Origin: Clostridium sp.
GTDB lineage: Bacteria > Bacillota > Clostridia > Lachnospirales > Lachnospiraceae
Length of the DNA stretch: 39,663 bases
Assembly (NCBI GenBank): GCA_031275405.1
Contig: JAISOV010000050.1
Span: 1 to 39,663, forward strand
Direction: 5' to 3'
How positions within the stretch are numbered: the stretch's first letter is position 1; each line of letters starts with the position of its first letter. Below are positions 23,712-31,361 of this stretch, piece by piece. The position numbers and the translations under genes were made by a program. A model generated the notes under the pieces. It saw only the letters and a program-made list of their open reading frames with translations, was not told the origin of the DNA and did not search any database.

Positions 23712-24816
23712 CAGTCTCTTCCGCTCCTATTTTCCCTAAGGCTTCCTCGATCGCCGCCGCGATACCGTCCGCGATTTTTTCCTGATAAGCCGCCCTGCCT
23801 AACAGCCCGTTTTCCCGTGCATTGGTCAGAAAGCCTACGTAGATCTGTGCCGCCGGAACCTCCAAAAGGGAAAGAAGGCTCTCCCGCCCGCTTTCCCAAA
23901 GGCCGTCCGCTTTGCCTGAAACGGCGCTCACCACCTGATACTCCAGCCGGTCCGCCAGTTCCACGTTCCCGAAGCCGGGGAGGAAATACTTCCCGTTATA
24001 AAAACAGCCTACCCCGTATCTTTCCGGCCGGCTTTCATCGCCCGCCGCCCGGATGCTGACGAACAGATCCGCCGCCGTCTCATTGGCGATCTGCGCCCGT
24101 TCCTCCCAGGACACCGCCACATCTTCCATACGGGTATAGTAGGCTTTCACATCCATGCGATCCAGTTTTTCTTTTAATTTACGGGCAATCTGGAGTACCA
24201 CATCTTTTTCCGCCAGGCCGTGCGCCGTCACCCCGGCTTCTTCGCCCCCGCAGCCGGGATCGATTACCACGATACGCTCATAACGCTCCTTGGGATCCGC
24301 CCATTCTATTTTCAGGAACCCGTCTTCCAAAAGATTGCGGTATTCAAACAGACGCGTCAAGCCAATTTTAAGAACCACGCCGTCTTCCTGTATCTCATAG
24401 GTTCCGGAAAGGATGGACGAAGTATCCCCGGTCAGGACGGCGCTGCCGTAAAACTCCGCCAGGCTTCCCTCTCCGTGCTGTTCTTCCCCATTCCGGCGCA
24501 CATAGATCCACAGTTCCTTGTCCATGTACCGGTTTTCCACCATGATCCTGTCGGCGGCGGTTCCTCTCTCCAAGGGGATTCGGATGAAGGAGACGGCTTC
24601 TTTTTCTTTCCGGAAATTCAGCGCCCCTCTGTTCCTCTCCGAAGCGCCTTCCTCCCGTCCGGCGGTCTCCCGCCCCTTTGCCACGTCCGAAGTCCGTACC
24701 GTCTTTTCCCGCGCCAGCGAAAACAGAAGCGCCATACAGCCCACACACAACAGAAACCACAGCCCCAGATCCCCTAAACGGCTCCGTTTCTCGAATCCCA
24801 AATGTCTGCCCTCCAA
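23707..24816 (-). CDS. Membrane-anchored Amidase_3 (CwlD-like) protein, probably inactive
   Basis: Protein of 369 residues with one N-terminal membrane helix (about 16-34), an extracytoplasmic middle domain with no recognised motif, and a C-terminal N-acetylmuramoyl-L-alanine amidase fold (about 180-365). The fold is clear (VVIDPG, GLAEKD, TRMED, ANETAADLFVSI, VGFLTN), but key residues differ. The first zinc His (DPGHGG in the family) is Cys189, the SIH His is Arg256, and the catalytic Glu of VExGFLSN is Tyr326; only the Glu of GLAEKD remains. I therefore predict a non-catalytic, peptidoglycan-binding or regulatory role. It follows the methyltransferase gene by 40 nt. Confidence 0.85.
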   Translation of the reverse strand: MEGRHLGFEKRSRLGDLGLWFLLCVGCMALLFSLAREKTVRTSDVAKGRETAGREEGASERNRGALNFRKEKEAVSFIRIPLERGTAADRIMVENRYMDKELWIYVRRNGEEQHGEGSLAEFYGSAVLTGDTSSILSGTYEIQEDGVVLKIGLTRLFEYRNLLEDGFLKIEWADPKERYERIVVIDPGCGGEEAGVTAHGLAEKDVVLQIARKLKEKLDRMDVKAYYTRMEDVAVSWEERAQIANETAADLFVSIRAAGDESRPERYGVGCFYNGKYFLPGFGNVELADRLEYQVVSAVSGKADGLWESGRESLLSLLEVPAAQIYVGFLTNARENGLLGRAAYQEKIADGIAAAIEEALGKIGAEETG

Positions 24817-24856
24817 AACCGTGTTCCCGTCTGCCGCTTTGGCCGATCAAGCGTCT

Positions 24857-26038
24857 TCAGCGGCGCAAAACCTCATCTTCCGGCGCCCTAGGATCCCGCC
24901 TTGCTCCGGGCGGCTTTGGTCCGAGAAACTGATAGTAATAGGCTTTCAGCATTCCGTTGTACAGCTTCCGGTTCTTGTCCGCTTTCCTGCCGATACATTT
25001 TTCCGCCTGCTCATAGGAGCTGATCACATACAGGCTCCAGGAATCCAGCTCCCTGTAGCGCTCTCCCAGGGTGCGGTAAAGCTTCGGCAGATCCGTGTCC
25101 TCCATCCGCTCCCCATACGGGGGGTTGGTGATCAGGAAGCCGTATTTCTTCGGATGGCTCAGGCTCTCCACTCCCCTGCGCTGGAAATGGATCCGCTTGT
25201 CCACGCCCGCCTGTTTCGCGTTTTCCCTGGCAATGTCCACGGCCTCGCCGTCGATGTCATAGCCTTGGATGTCCGTTTCCGCCGACAGATCCACCAGGTC
25301 TTGCGCTTCTTCCAGGGCATCGCGCCAGATCCTTTCCCCGATCAGGTTCTTCCAGTTTTCGGCGGCGAAAAAACGCCCTTTCCCCGGCGCCATATGGCAG
25401 GCCATCATCGCGGCTTCGATGGGGATCGTGCCGCTGCCGCAGAAAGGATCCACCAGGGGGCGGTCGCCCTTCCACGGACTCAGCAGGATCAGGGCGGCGG
25501 CCAGGTTCTCGGAAATCGGCGCCTGGGCGGCCAGCCGCCGGTATCCTCTTTTATGCAGGGATTCCCCGGTGCTGTCCAGCCCGACCGTCACCAAGTCTTT
25601 CATCAGAAAAACCCGGAGGGGGAAGCTTGCCCCGTCTTCCTCGAACCAAGTTCTGCGGTAGACGCTTCCCAGCCGCTCCACGACGGCTTTTTTCATGACG
25701 GACTGGATGTCGGAAGGACTGAAAAGCCTGCTCTTGACGCTTGCCGCCTTAGCGACCCAGAATCTGGCATTCGATGGCAGGTACTCTTCCCAAGGCAGCG
25801 CCTTGGTTCCCTGGAACAGCTCCTCGAAAGTTTCCGCCGGGAAGCTCCCTACTTTCAGCAGGATACGCTGTGCCGTGCGCAGGAAAATATTCCCGCGGCA
25901 CAGCGCTTCCTCATCCCCCGCAAAGGTCAGCCGCCCGTCCGCCACCTCCGTGACCTCGTATCCCAGGTCTATGATTTCCCGTTTCAGGACTGCTTCCATA
26001 CCAAAATGGCAGGGGGCAATCAGTTCCCATTTTTTCAT
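24857..26038 (-). CDS. RlmL/YpsC-type 23S rRNA methyltransferase
   Basis: Class I SAM-dependent RNA methyltransferase of 393 residues. A ferredoxin-like and THUMP RNA-binding region (about residues 1-160) is followed by a UPF0020 catalytic domain with SAM motif DPFCGSGTIPIEAA and active-site NPPYGER, the signature of N2-guanine or N6-adenine methylation. The likely product is m2G in 23S rRNA, by homology to RlmL. The ATG at 26038 has GGAGG 5 nt upstream; the frame is open to 26092. It heads an operon with the amidase-like gene, rdgB and the phosphodiesterase, driven by the promoter at 26164-26192. Confidence 0.9.
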   Translation of the reverse strand: MKKWELIAPCHFGMEAVLKREIIDLGYEVTEVADGRLTFAGDEEALCRGNIFLRTAQRILLKVGSFPAETFEELFQGTKALPWEEYLPSNARFWVAKAASVKSRLFSPSDIQSVMKKAVVERLGSVYRRTWFEEDGASFPLRVFLMKDLVTVGLDSTGESLHKRGYRRLAAQAPISENLAAALILLSPWKGDRPLVDPFCGSGTIPIEAAMMACHMAPGKGRFFAAENWKNLIGERIWRDALEEAQDLVDLSAETDIQGYDIDGEAVDIARENAKQAGVDKRIHFQRRGVESLSHPKKYGFLITNPPYGERMEDTDLPKLYRTLGERYRELDSWSLYVISSYEQAEKCIGRKADKNRKLYNGMLKAYYYQFLGPKPPGARRDPRAPEDEVLRR

Positions 26039-26163
26039 CTGTTCCTCCATGCTTTTTGGTGGTTTCGGATCATGCTGCCAGCGGCTTCCCATTTTGTCCG
26101 GTCAATTTAAGAAGTATCCCGAAAATGGAACGCCTTTTGAAAAAGTTTTAGAGGTACTCCATC

Positions 26164-26192
26164 ATTATATGCCATGCCTCTGATTCCGTCAA
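26164..26192 (-). promoter_or_regulatory. Sigma-A promoter of methyltransferase operon
   Basis: Minus strand TTGACG at 26187-26192, 17-nt spacer, TATAAT at 26164-26169. Leader of about 120 nt to the ATG at 26038, with no clear structure. Confidence 0.8.
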
Positions 26193-26230
26193 CGCCTATT
26201 GCCCGAAACCTGCCCCAACCCCTGCCGCCC

Positions 26231-26308
26231 CGGATCCGCCCCTGCCCCTGTCGCCCCGGATCCGCCCCTGCCCCTGTCGCCCCGGATCCGCCCCTGCCCC
26301 TGCCGCCC
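26231..26308. repeat. 26-nt tandem repeat, three copies
   Basis: Units beginning CGGATCCGCCCCTGCCCCTG at 26231, 26257 and 26283, upstream of the methyltransferase promoter. The surrounding gap (26193-26412) has no gene. Confidence 0.7.
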
Positions 26309-26412
26309 GGAACCTGATTCTGCGGCGGGCCGCGTAAGCGGCAGCCTCGCCGCCGCAGCGCGCCTTTGTCCGGCTTTTTTGGTTGGATAGGGAGTTCCGG
26401 AGGAATTTCCTA

Positions 26413-26444
26413 CAAACAAAAACAGGGACACCTTTCGGTGTCCC
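26413..26444 (-). terminator. Intrinsic terminator after the Asn-rich gene
   Basis: Minus strand GGGACACC, 4-nt loop, GGTGTCCC, then TGTTTTTGTTTG. Perfect 8-bp stem and T-rich tail. It lies about 60 nt after the stop of the 57-codon gene. Confidence 0.85.
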
Positions 26445-26505
26445 CCCTTGTGCGCTGCCCGGCAGAATCAGATCCCTGTTCCCGGCTATGCGCCGGGTTG
26501 CCGAT

Positions 26506-26679
26506 TTAATAATCGTTCTTCGTGCTGTTCTTTCCCTGGTTCTGGCTGTTCTGGCTGTTCTGGCTGTTCTGGCTGTTTTTGTTCTGACCGTTCTGGCTGT
26601 TCTGGCTGTTCTGACTGTTCTGGCAGTTTTCAGAACCGCCGTTCTTGGTTTTGTTGTCATAATTTTGACTATTTGTCAT
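26506..26679 (-). CDS. 57-residue Asn/Gln/Ser-rich protein, candidate spore protein
   Basis: Small gene with AGGAGG placed 7 nt before its ATG. The protein starts MTNSQNYDNKTKNGG and then repeats the triplet S-Q-N (NSQNSQNSQ) in two blocks split by GQNKN, ending in KNSTKNDY. It has one Cys and no hydrophobic segment, so it is soluble and intrinsically disordered. I know no exact family. It has its own terminator and a sigma-G/sigma-F-like promoter, which suggests expression in the forespore. Composition recalls the Gln/Asn-rich gamma-type small acid-soluble proteins of Bacillus, but that is analogy, not homology. Confidence 0.8.
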   Translation of the reverse strand: MTNSQNYDNKTKNGGSENCQNSQNSQNSQNGQNKNSQNSQNSQNSQNQGKNSTKNDY

Positions 26680-26716
26680 TTCAAACTCCTCCTGTTGGCT
26701 TTTTTAGTTACAAGAG

Positions 26717-26747
26717 TAGTATTGCAAAGCGGTACTAGAAATATTCA
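26717..26747 (-). promoter_or_regulatory. Sigma-G/sigma-F-like promoter
   Basis: Minus strand TGAATA at 26742-26747, 18-nt spacer, AATACTA at 26717-26723 (preceded by C). This is close to the forespore consensus (TGnATA, 17-18 nt, CATACTA). Transcription would begin about 30 nt before the 57-codon gene, leaving a normal leader with AGGAGG. Confidence 0.6.
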
Positions 26748-26782
26748 CCAAATTTTCAGTACTTTAGTACCATTTTTCAGCT

Positions 26783-27436
26783 TCATGCCCCCTCGCCCGC
26801 CAGCGCCACGGCGCCGCTGCTTCCGATCCTGTCGCACCCTTCCCGGAGAAAGGCTTCCATCTCCGCTTTCGTGCGGATCCCGCCCGCCGCCTTGATTTTT
26901 ACGTCTTTCCCGATATGTCTGCGAAACAGCCGGACATCCTCCAGCCGCGCTCCCCCGGTTCCGAAGCCTGTCGAAGTCTTGATATAATCCGCTCCGGCTC
27001 GCGTCACCGCCCTGCACAGGGAGATTTTTTCTTCCTCGGTGAGATAGCACGCTTCGACGATCACTTTCAGGATATGGCTTCCCGCCGCCTTTTTCAGCGC
27101 GGCGATCTCCTGCGTCACTTTCTCGAACTCCGCGTTCTTCACATCCGCAAGATTGACCACCATATCCACTTCCGCCGCGCCCTTTTCGATGGCGTCCCTG
27201 GTTTCCGCCACCTTGACCCGCGTCGTCTGGTAGCCCAGAGGAAAGCCGACAACCGTGCAGATACGAACCTTCTCGCCGAACAGCTGCTTCACCCGCTCCA
27301 CATAACAGGGCGGAATACACACGGAAGCGGTTCCGTACAGAACCGCTTCCTCGCAGAGTCTGCGGACATCCTCCCAAGACGCCGTCGGCTTTAAGGCCGT
27401 ATGATCCACATAGGCAAGAATTTCTTTCATTTCCAT
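26783..27436 (-). CDS. deoC: Deoxyribose-phosphate aldolase
   Basis: Class I aldolase of 217 residues that splits deoxyribose-5-phosphate into glyceraldehyde-3-phosphate and acetaldehyde. The family blocks are present: DHTALKP at residues 10-16, LKVIVEACYLTEEE, and the Schiff-base Lys in YIKTSTGFGTGGA. The start MEMKEILAYVDH at 27436 is preceded by GGAAAGGAAG and gives the standard length; the open frame to 27529 has no support. It is transcribed in the same direction as the HAAS gene, 187 nt downstream of it. Confidence 0.95.
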   Translation of the reverse strand: MEMKEILAYVDHTALKPTASWEDVRRLCEEAVLYGTASVCIPPCYVERVKQLFGEKVRICTVVGFPLGYQTTRVKVAETRDAIEKGAAEVDMVVNLADVKNAEFEKVTQEIAALKKAAGSHILKVIVEACYLTEEEKISLCRAVTRAGADYIKTSTGFGTGGARLEDVRLFRRHIGKDVKIKAAGGIRTKAEMEAFLREGCDRIGSSGAVALAGEGA

Positions 27437-27623
27437 GTTCCGCTTCCTTTCCCCGCGACAGAAACAGGCTGATTTTTTTTCAGAACAGCGTGAAACTTTT
27501 CCCAGACAGCATATTTTGATAGACAGCATGATTTTCTTGAGACAAGAGAAACTTTTTCCCAGGCAGCAGGAGACTTCTTCCGGCTCTCTTCCCGCCGTGG
27601 TCTCCCTCGCGTCTTCTCCGCGT

Positions 27624-28049
27624 TCACCGAAGCCATTTCCGGAACAGCCTCCCGAGCAGGATCACGATGGCCACCGGAAGCAGGACAGGCAGCAGGAACG
27701 ACAGAACCGAAAAGAACAGGCTGATCCCCAGCGCCGCTATGACAAGCCCGATCAGCAGCCGCGCCCAGACCGGAACGGCGGACTGCGGCTTGTCTTCCGC
27801 TTCCGGCCGGCCTGCGGTTTCCCGGTAAGGTGCCTCCTGCGCCCCGCCCGGCCCGTTGGTATCGATGATCGTCCTTGCAATCAGCCTCGGATCCCCCAGG
27901 GAAGCCAGCACTTCATCCGCCGACCTCCCTTTCCGGATCTCCGTATGGATGTAGTCCTCGTAAAAATCTATGTTTTCCGTCACTGCGGACGGGGAAAGCC
28001 TGCCGTCCAGGGCTTCCCGCAGCTGACGGATGAAAATCTGTTTGTCCAT
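27624..28049 (-). CDS. DUF1700/HAAS-domain membrane protein
   Basis: Protein of 141 residues. The N-terminal 65 residues form a HAAS/DUF1700 domain (FIRQLREALDG, then IDFYEDYIHTEI and SADEVLASLGDPRLIA), followed by a Pro/Glu linker and a long hydrophobic region (residues about 95-135) that forms two close helices. DUF1700 genes are usually paired with PadR regulators and linked to envelope stress; no padR gene is next to this one. The ATG is preceded by GGGGAAAGGAAAG. The promoter at 28137-28165 carries a palindrome just after the -10. Confidence 0.85.
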   Translation of the reverse strand: MDKQIFIRQLREALDGRLSPSAVTENIDFYEDYIHTEIRKGRSADEVLASLGDPRLIARTIIDTNGPGGAQEAPYRETAGRPEAEDKPQSAVPVWARLLIGLVIAALGISLFFSVLSFLLPVLLPVAIVILLGRLFRKWLR

Positions 28050-28123
28050 AGCTTTCCTTTCCCCTATGCTTCGGACAGGCGCGGATCTTCCGTATCCGTT
28101 TCCCGCTGCCGCAAAACATAACC

Positions 28124-28165
28124 ATACTTACGAAGTATTGTAGCATGTCAGTTCCCTTCCGTAAA
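28124..28165 (-). promoter_or_regulatory. HAAS-gene promoter with overlapping palindrome
   Basis: Minus strand TTTACG at 28160-28165, 17-nt spacer, TACAAT at 28137-28142. The palindrome ATACTT-CGT-AAGTAT covers 28124-28138, overlapping the -10 end and start site, a usual repressor position. No regulator gene is adjacent. Confidence 0.5.
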
Positions 28166-28385
28166 TATCCGGAAAACTAAGGTTTTCTAAACTTTTTCTA
28201 AACCGTTACTGTTCAGCGGATCCAGCAGGGGCAGCCGGCCACATTCAGCGGGGCAGCCGAAGGGACTTTACGCACTCAGGCTGCGCCGGACGGTACTATC
28301 CGGCGCCTGTGAGCCTCTCGGTTTTGCGCAAGATGCAGAGATGCCTGTCCGCATACCTGCACACTCGGCTTCCCGGATACTCTCC

Positions 28386-28490
28386 GCGCCTAAGGAAAAC
28401 CCCCCTGCCTTGCCCGGCTTCGCCCAGGGCGCAAGCCTTGACGTTCTCGCCGCGCCTAAGGAAAGCGCCCCTGCCTTGCCCGGCTTCGCC
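28386..28490. repeat. About 45-nt direct repeat downstream of araC-type gene
   Basis: Two copies of a sequence starting CGCGCCTAAGGAAA and continuing through CCCCTGCCTTGCCCGGCTTC, about 66 nt apart. They fill much of the gap 28166-28491, where no gene is seen. Confidence 0.6.
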
Positions 28491-28491
28491 C

Positions 28492-29346
28492 TCACCGCCG
28501 TTTCAGCCCGGAGGGCGGCACCCCGAATTTCTTCTTGAACAGCTTGCTGAAATGGTACGCATCGTCATAGCCGACACAGGCCGCCACTTCCTGGATGCTC
28601 CCGCCCCAGCCGTTCTCCAGCAGTTCCTTGGCCCGTTCCAGGCGGATGTTGATCAGGTGCCGTATGGGCGTATCCCCCGTCTCGCTTTTGAAGATCTTGG
28701 AAAGGTAGAACGGGCTTAAATACATGTTTTCCGCGATCTGATCCAGCGATATTTTTTCCCGGTAATGATCCTCGAAATAATTGAGGATCTGCTCCACCAC
28801 ATACTTCTTGTTGACCGATTCAAACGAATACCCGGAAACCTTCTGCACCGGCTCGAACTGCTCCCGGATCACCAGAAGCAGCAGCTGCGTCAGGTACGCC
28901 TTGAGCATGAAATACCGCCCCTGCCTGCACACCGCGTTCTCCGCTTCCATCGAGGAGCAGAGCTTAAACAGCTTCTGGCGCAGATCCCCGGTGGTATGCA
29001 GGACGTACCCTCCCTCCACAAAAGGCAGGAAGTTGCGCGGATACCCCTGCAGCTGAATATCCGAGAATCCCACGAAAAACTCCGTCGCGGGAAACTCTCC
29101 CTCTCCCGCAGACAGAGCCTGATGTCTCACCCCCGGATTGAAAAGGAGCAGATCCCCCTCCGCCACTTCCACGATATGGCCTTCGATCCGGTACCGCCCA
29201 GACCCGGACAGCACGAAAGCCAGCTCCAGGAAATCATGGCTGCGGTAATCCTCGGTCTTGTTCCGGGTTCCTTTCCAGGTGAACAGAAACGTAGGATCCA
29301 ACTCTTCCACAAGCATATCATACCCCTTGTCCGCTGAAGCGGACAT
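28492..29346 (-). CDS. AraC-family regulator with cupin domain
   Basis: Transcription factor of 284 residues. An N-terminal cupin-like sensing domain (about residues 25-110, with HDFLELAFVLSGSGRY and FNPGVRHQAL) precedes a C-terminal pair of helix-turn-helix motifs (about 180-284, including YLSKIFKSETG and YDDAYHFSKLFKKKFG). An ATG at 29316 (MLVEELD) with AAGGGG upstream is an alternative start. It diverges from the ABC exporter pair at 29566 with a 219-nt shared control region, so it probably regulates those genes in response to a small ligand. Confidence 0.9.
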   Translation of the reverse strand: MSASADKGYDMLVEELDPTFLFTWKGTRNKTEDYRSHDFLELAFVLSGSGRYRIEGHIVEVAEGDLLLFNPGVRHQALSAGEGEFPATEFFVGFSDIQLQGYPRNFLPFVEGGYVLHTTGDLRQKLFKLCSSMEAENAVCRQGRYFMLKAYLTQLLLLVIREQFEPVQKVSGYSFESVNKKYVVEQILNYFEDHYREKISLDQIAENMYLSPFYLSKIFKSETGDTPIRHLINIRLERAKELLENGWGGSIQEVAACVGYDDAYHFSKLFKKKFGVPPSGLKRR

Positions 29347-29439
29347 TTCTTTCCCTATCGCAGAGAGGCCTTCTTTTTGGAAAGCGGCCTTTTGGAAAGC
29401 GGATCTTCGCGTTCCATATCTTTTATTTTAATCGTTCCC

Positions 29440-29488
29440 GCCACAAAAGTAAAACACTATTTTACAGAAAGATACATCAAAGCCACAA
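29440..29488. promoter_or_regulatory. Direct repeat in divergent araC/ABC control region
   Basis: GCCACAA occurs at 29440 and 29482, each followed by a similar AA-rich stretch, spaced 42 nt (four helical turns). AraC-type regulators often bind phased direct repeats. No clean -35/-10 pair is seen for the ABC genes, which would fit an activated promoter. Confidence 0.35.
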
Positions 29489-29565
29489 GATAATACATTT
29501 CTTTTTCCGCTTCCCGGTGTGAGAATAAGCGGGTACGCGCCGACAAAGACACAGGAGGTTTCCTT

Positions 29566-31359
29566 ATGAGTTCCATGAAATGGTTCTGCACGTTCCTGAA
29601 AAAATACCGTAGGCTGATCTTTTGGGGGCTGCTGATGGCGACCGCCATCGCCGGCCTCTCCCTTGTCAACCCCTTCCTTGCCGGAACCATCGTGGACGAT
29701 GTGGTGCAGGGAGGAAACTACCGTCTGCTTCCCACGCTCGTGGCCTGCCTGCTGGGCGCCACCACGCTGACCGGGATCCTGCGGTTCCTTTACCAGTGGG
29801 CGTTTGAAACCGCTTCCCAGGGGCTGCTTTACGATATGCGCGACAAGGTATACCGCAAGCTTCTGGAAGAAGATTTCGCTTTTTATAATAAGAAGCGCAC
29901 CGGGGATCTGATGAGCCGCCAGACCGGGGATATGGAAGCCATCCGGCATTTCGTGGCGTATGTCATCTACGCCGTCTATCAGAATGTCCTTTTCTTCCTG
30001 TTCGCCCTGCTGATGATCTTCACCGTCAGCCTCAAGCTTGCGCTGTTCATGCTGCTGGTGCTTCCGCTGACCGCCCTCATGACCTACCGGCAGTCCAAGG
30101 AAGTCCGGCCGGCTTTCCAAAGGAACCGCAGCTGTTTTTCCTCCCTCAACGCTTTCGTCCAGGAAAACGTCAGCGGCAACCGGGTGGTGAAAGCGTTTGC
30201 GAAAGAAAATTATGAAATTGAAAAATTTACCGTCGAGAACTCCAAATTCAAGGAGGCGCAGATCAGCGCTTCCAGGATCTGGATGAAGTACGTGCCGATT
30301 TTTGAAATCCTCTCCTATGCCCTGACGATCATCCTCATGCTCTACGGCGGCTATATGGTCATCCGGGGGGAAATCAGCCTCGGGGATCTGGTGAAAGTCA
30401 ACGGCTATCTATGGATGCTGAACAACCCCCTGCGGATGGCCGGATGGTGGGTCAACGACATCCAGAACTTCGCCACCTCCGTGGAAAAGATCTACGCCAC
30501 CTACAGCGAGGAACCAAGCGTACATACGCCCAGGAGCGGCGGTATCCACGAAAAGATCCGGGGCGAGGTAGAGTTTCGGGCGGTCTCTTACCGGGCGGAC
30601 GACGAAGACATCGTGATGGACATCAGCTTCCAGGCCAAGGCCGGGCAGACTATCGGCATCATCGGCTCCACCGGCGCGGGCAAGTCCACCCTGATGAATC
30701 TCCTCTGCCGCTTTTACGACACCACTTCCGGGGAAGTGCTGGTGGACGGCGTGAACGTGAAAGAGATGGACTTGTATAACCTGCGCGACAACATCGGCAT
30801 GGCCATGCAGGACGTCTTCCTGTTCTCCGACACGATCGAGGGGAACATCGCCTACGGCCGCCCGAACTGCAGCTTCGAGGAAGTAAAACACGCCGCCATC
30901 ATGGCGGACGCCAACCATTTCATCGCGGCCATGCCGGAGGGGTATGACACCATCGTGGGGGAACGCGGCGTCGGGCTTTCGGGCGGACAGAAACAGCGGA
31001 TTTCCCTTGCCCGCGCGCTCATCAAGGATCCCGCCATCCTCATACTGGACGACACCACCTCCGCCGTGGACATGGAGACGGAAAGCTATATCCAGAAACA
31101 GTTAAAGACCATCCAGACGGAAAAAGACTGCACCGTGTTCATCGTCGCCTACCGGATTTCCTCCATCAAAGATTCCGACTGGATCCTGGTGATGGACGAC
31201 GGACGGATCATCGAGCAGGGCACCCATTCCATGCTGCTCGAAAAAGACGGCTATTACGCCAAGGCTTTCCGCAACCAGTACGGCGAGATCCCTTATAACC
31301 TGTTAAACGAAAACAGCCGGATCCCGCTGTGCAGGACGCCGATGAAAGGAGGACTCTGA
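29566..31359 (+). CDS. Heterodimeric ABC exporter, degenerate-site half
   Basis: Half-transporter of 597 residues with six membrane helices (about 18-310) and an ATPase domain. Walker A is GSTGAGKSTLM and the signature is LSGGQKQR. Walker B is LILDDTTSAVD, so the catalytic Glu is Asp, and the switch His is Tyr (IVAYRISSI). GGAGG lies 7 nt before the ATG. It is the plus-strand partner of the gene two nt downstream. Drug or lipid export is likely by family; the substrate is not deducible. Confidence 0.9.
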   Translation: MSSMKWFCTFLKKYRRLIFWGLLMATAIAGLSLVNPFLAGTIVDDVVQGGNYRLLPTLVACLLGATTLTGILRFLYQWAFETASQGLLYDMRDKVYRKLLEEDFAFYNKKRTGDLMSRQTGDMEAIRHFVAYVIYAVYQNVLFFLFALLMIFTVSLKLALFMLLVLPLTALMTYRQSKEVRPAFQRNRSCFSSLNAFVQENVSGNRVVKAFAKENYEIEKFTVENSKFKEAQISASRIWMKYVPIFEILSYALTIILMLYGGYMVIRGEISLGDLVKVNGYLWMLNNPLRMAGWWVNDIQNFATSVEKIYATYSEEPSVHTPRSGGIHEKIRGEVEFRAVSYRADDEDIVMDISFQAKAGQTIGIIGSTGAGKSTLMNLLCRFYDTTSGEVLVDGVNVKEMDLYNLRDNIGMAMQDVFLFSDTIEGNIAYGRPNCSFEEVKHAAIMADANHFIAAMPEGYDTIVGERGVGLSGGQKQRISLARALIKDPAILILDDTTSAVDMETESYIQKQLKTIQTEKDCTVFIVAYRISSIKDSDWILVMDDGRIIEQGTHSMLLEKDGYYAKAFRNQYGEIPYNLLNENSRIPLCRTPMKGGL

Positions 31360-31361
31360 CC

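Noticed and set aside
26745-27377. Minus-strand frame of 210 codons overlapping deoC
   Set aside because: Shadow of deoC in another frame, Gly/Arg-rich with no motif.
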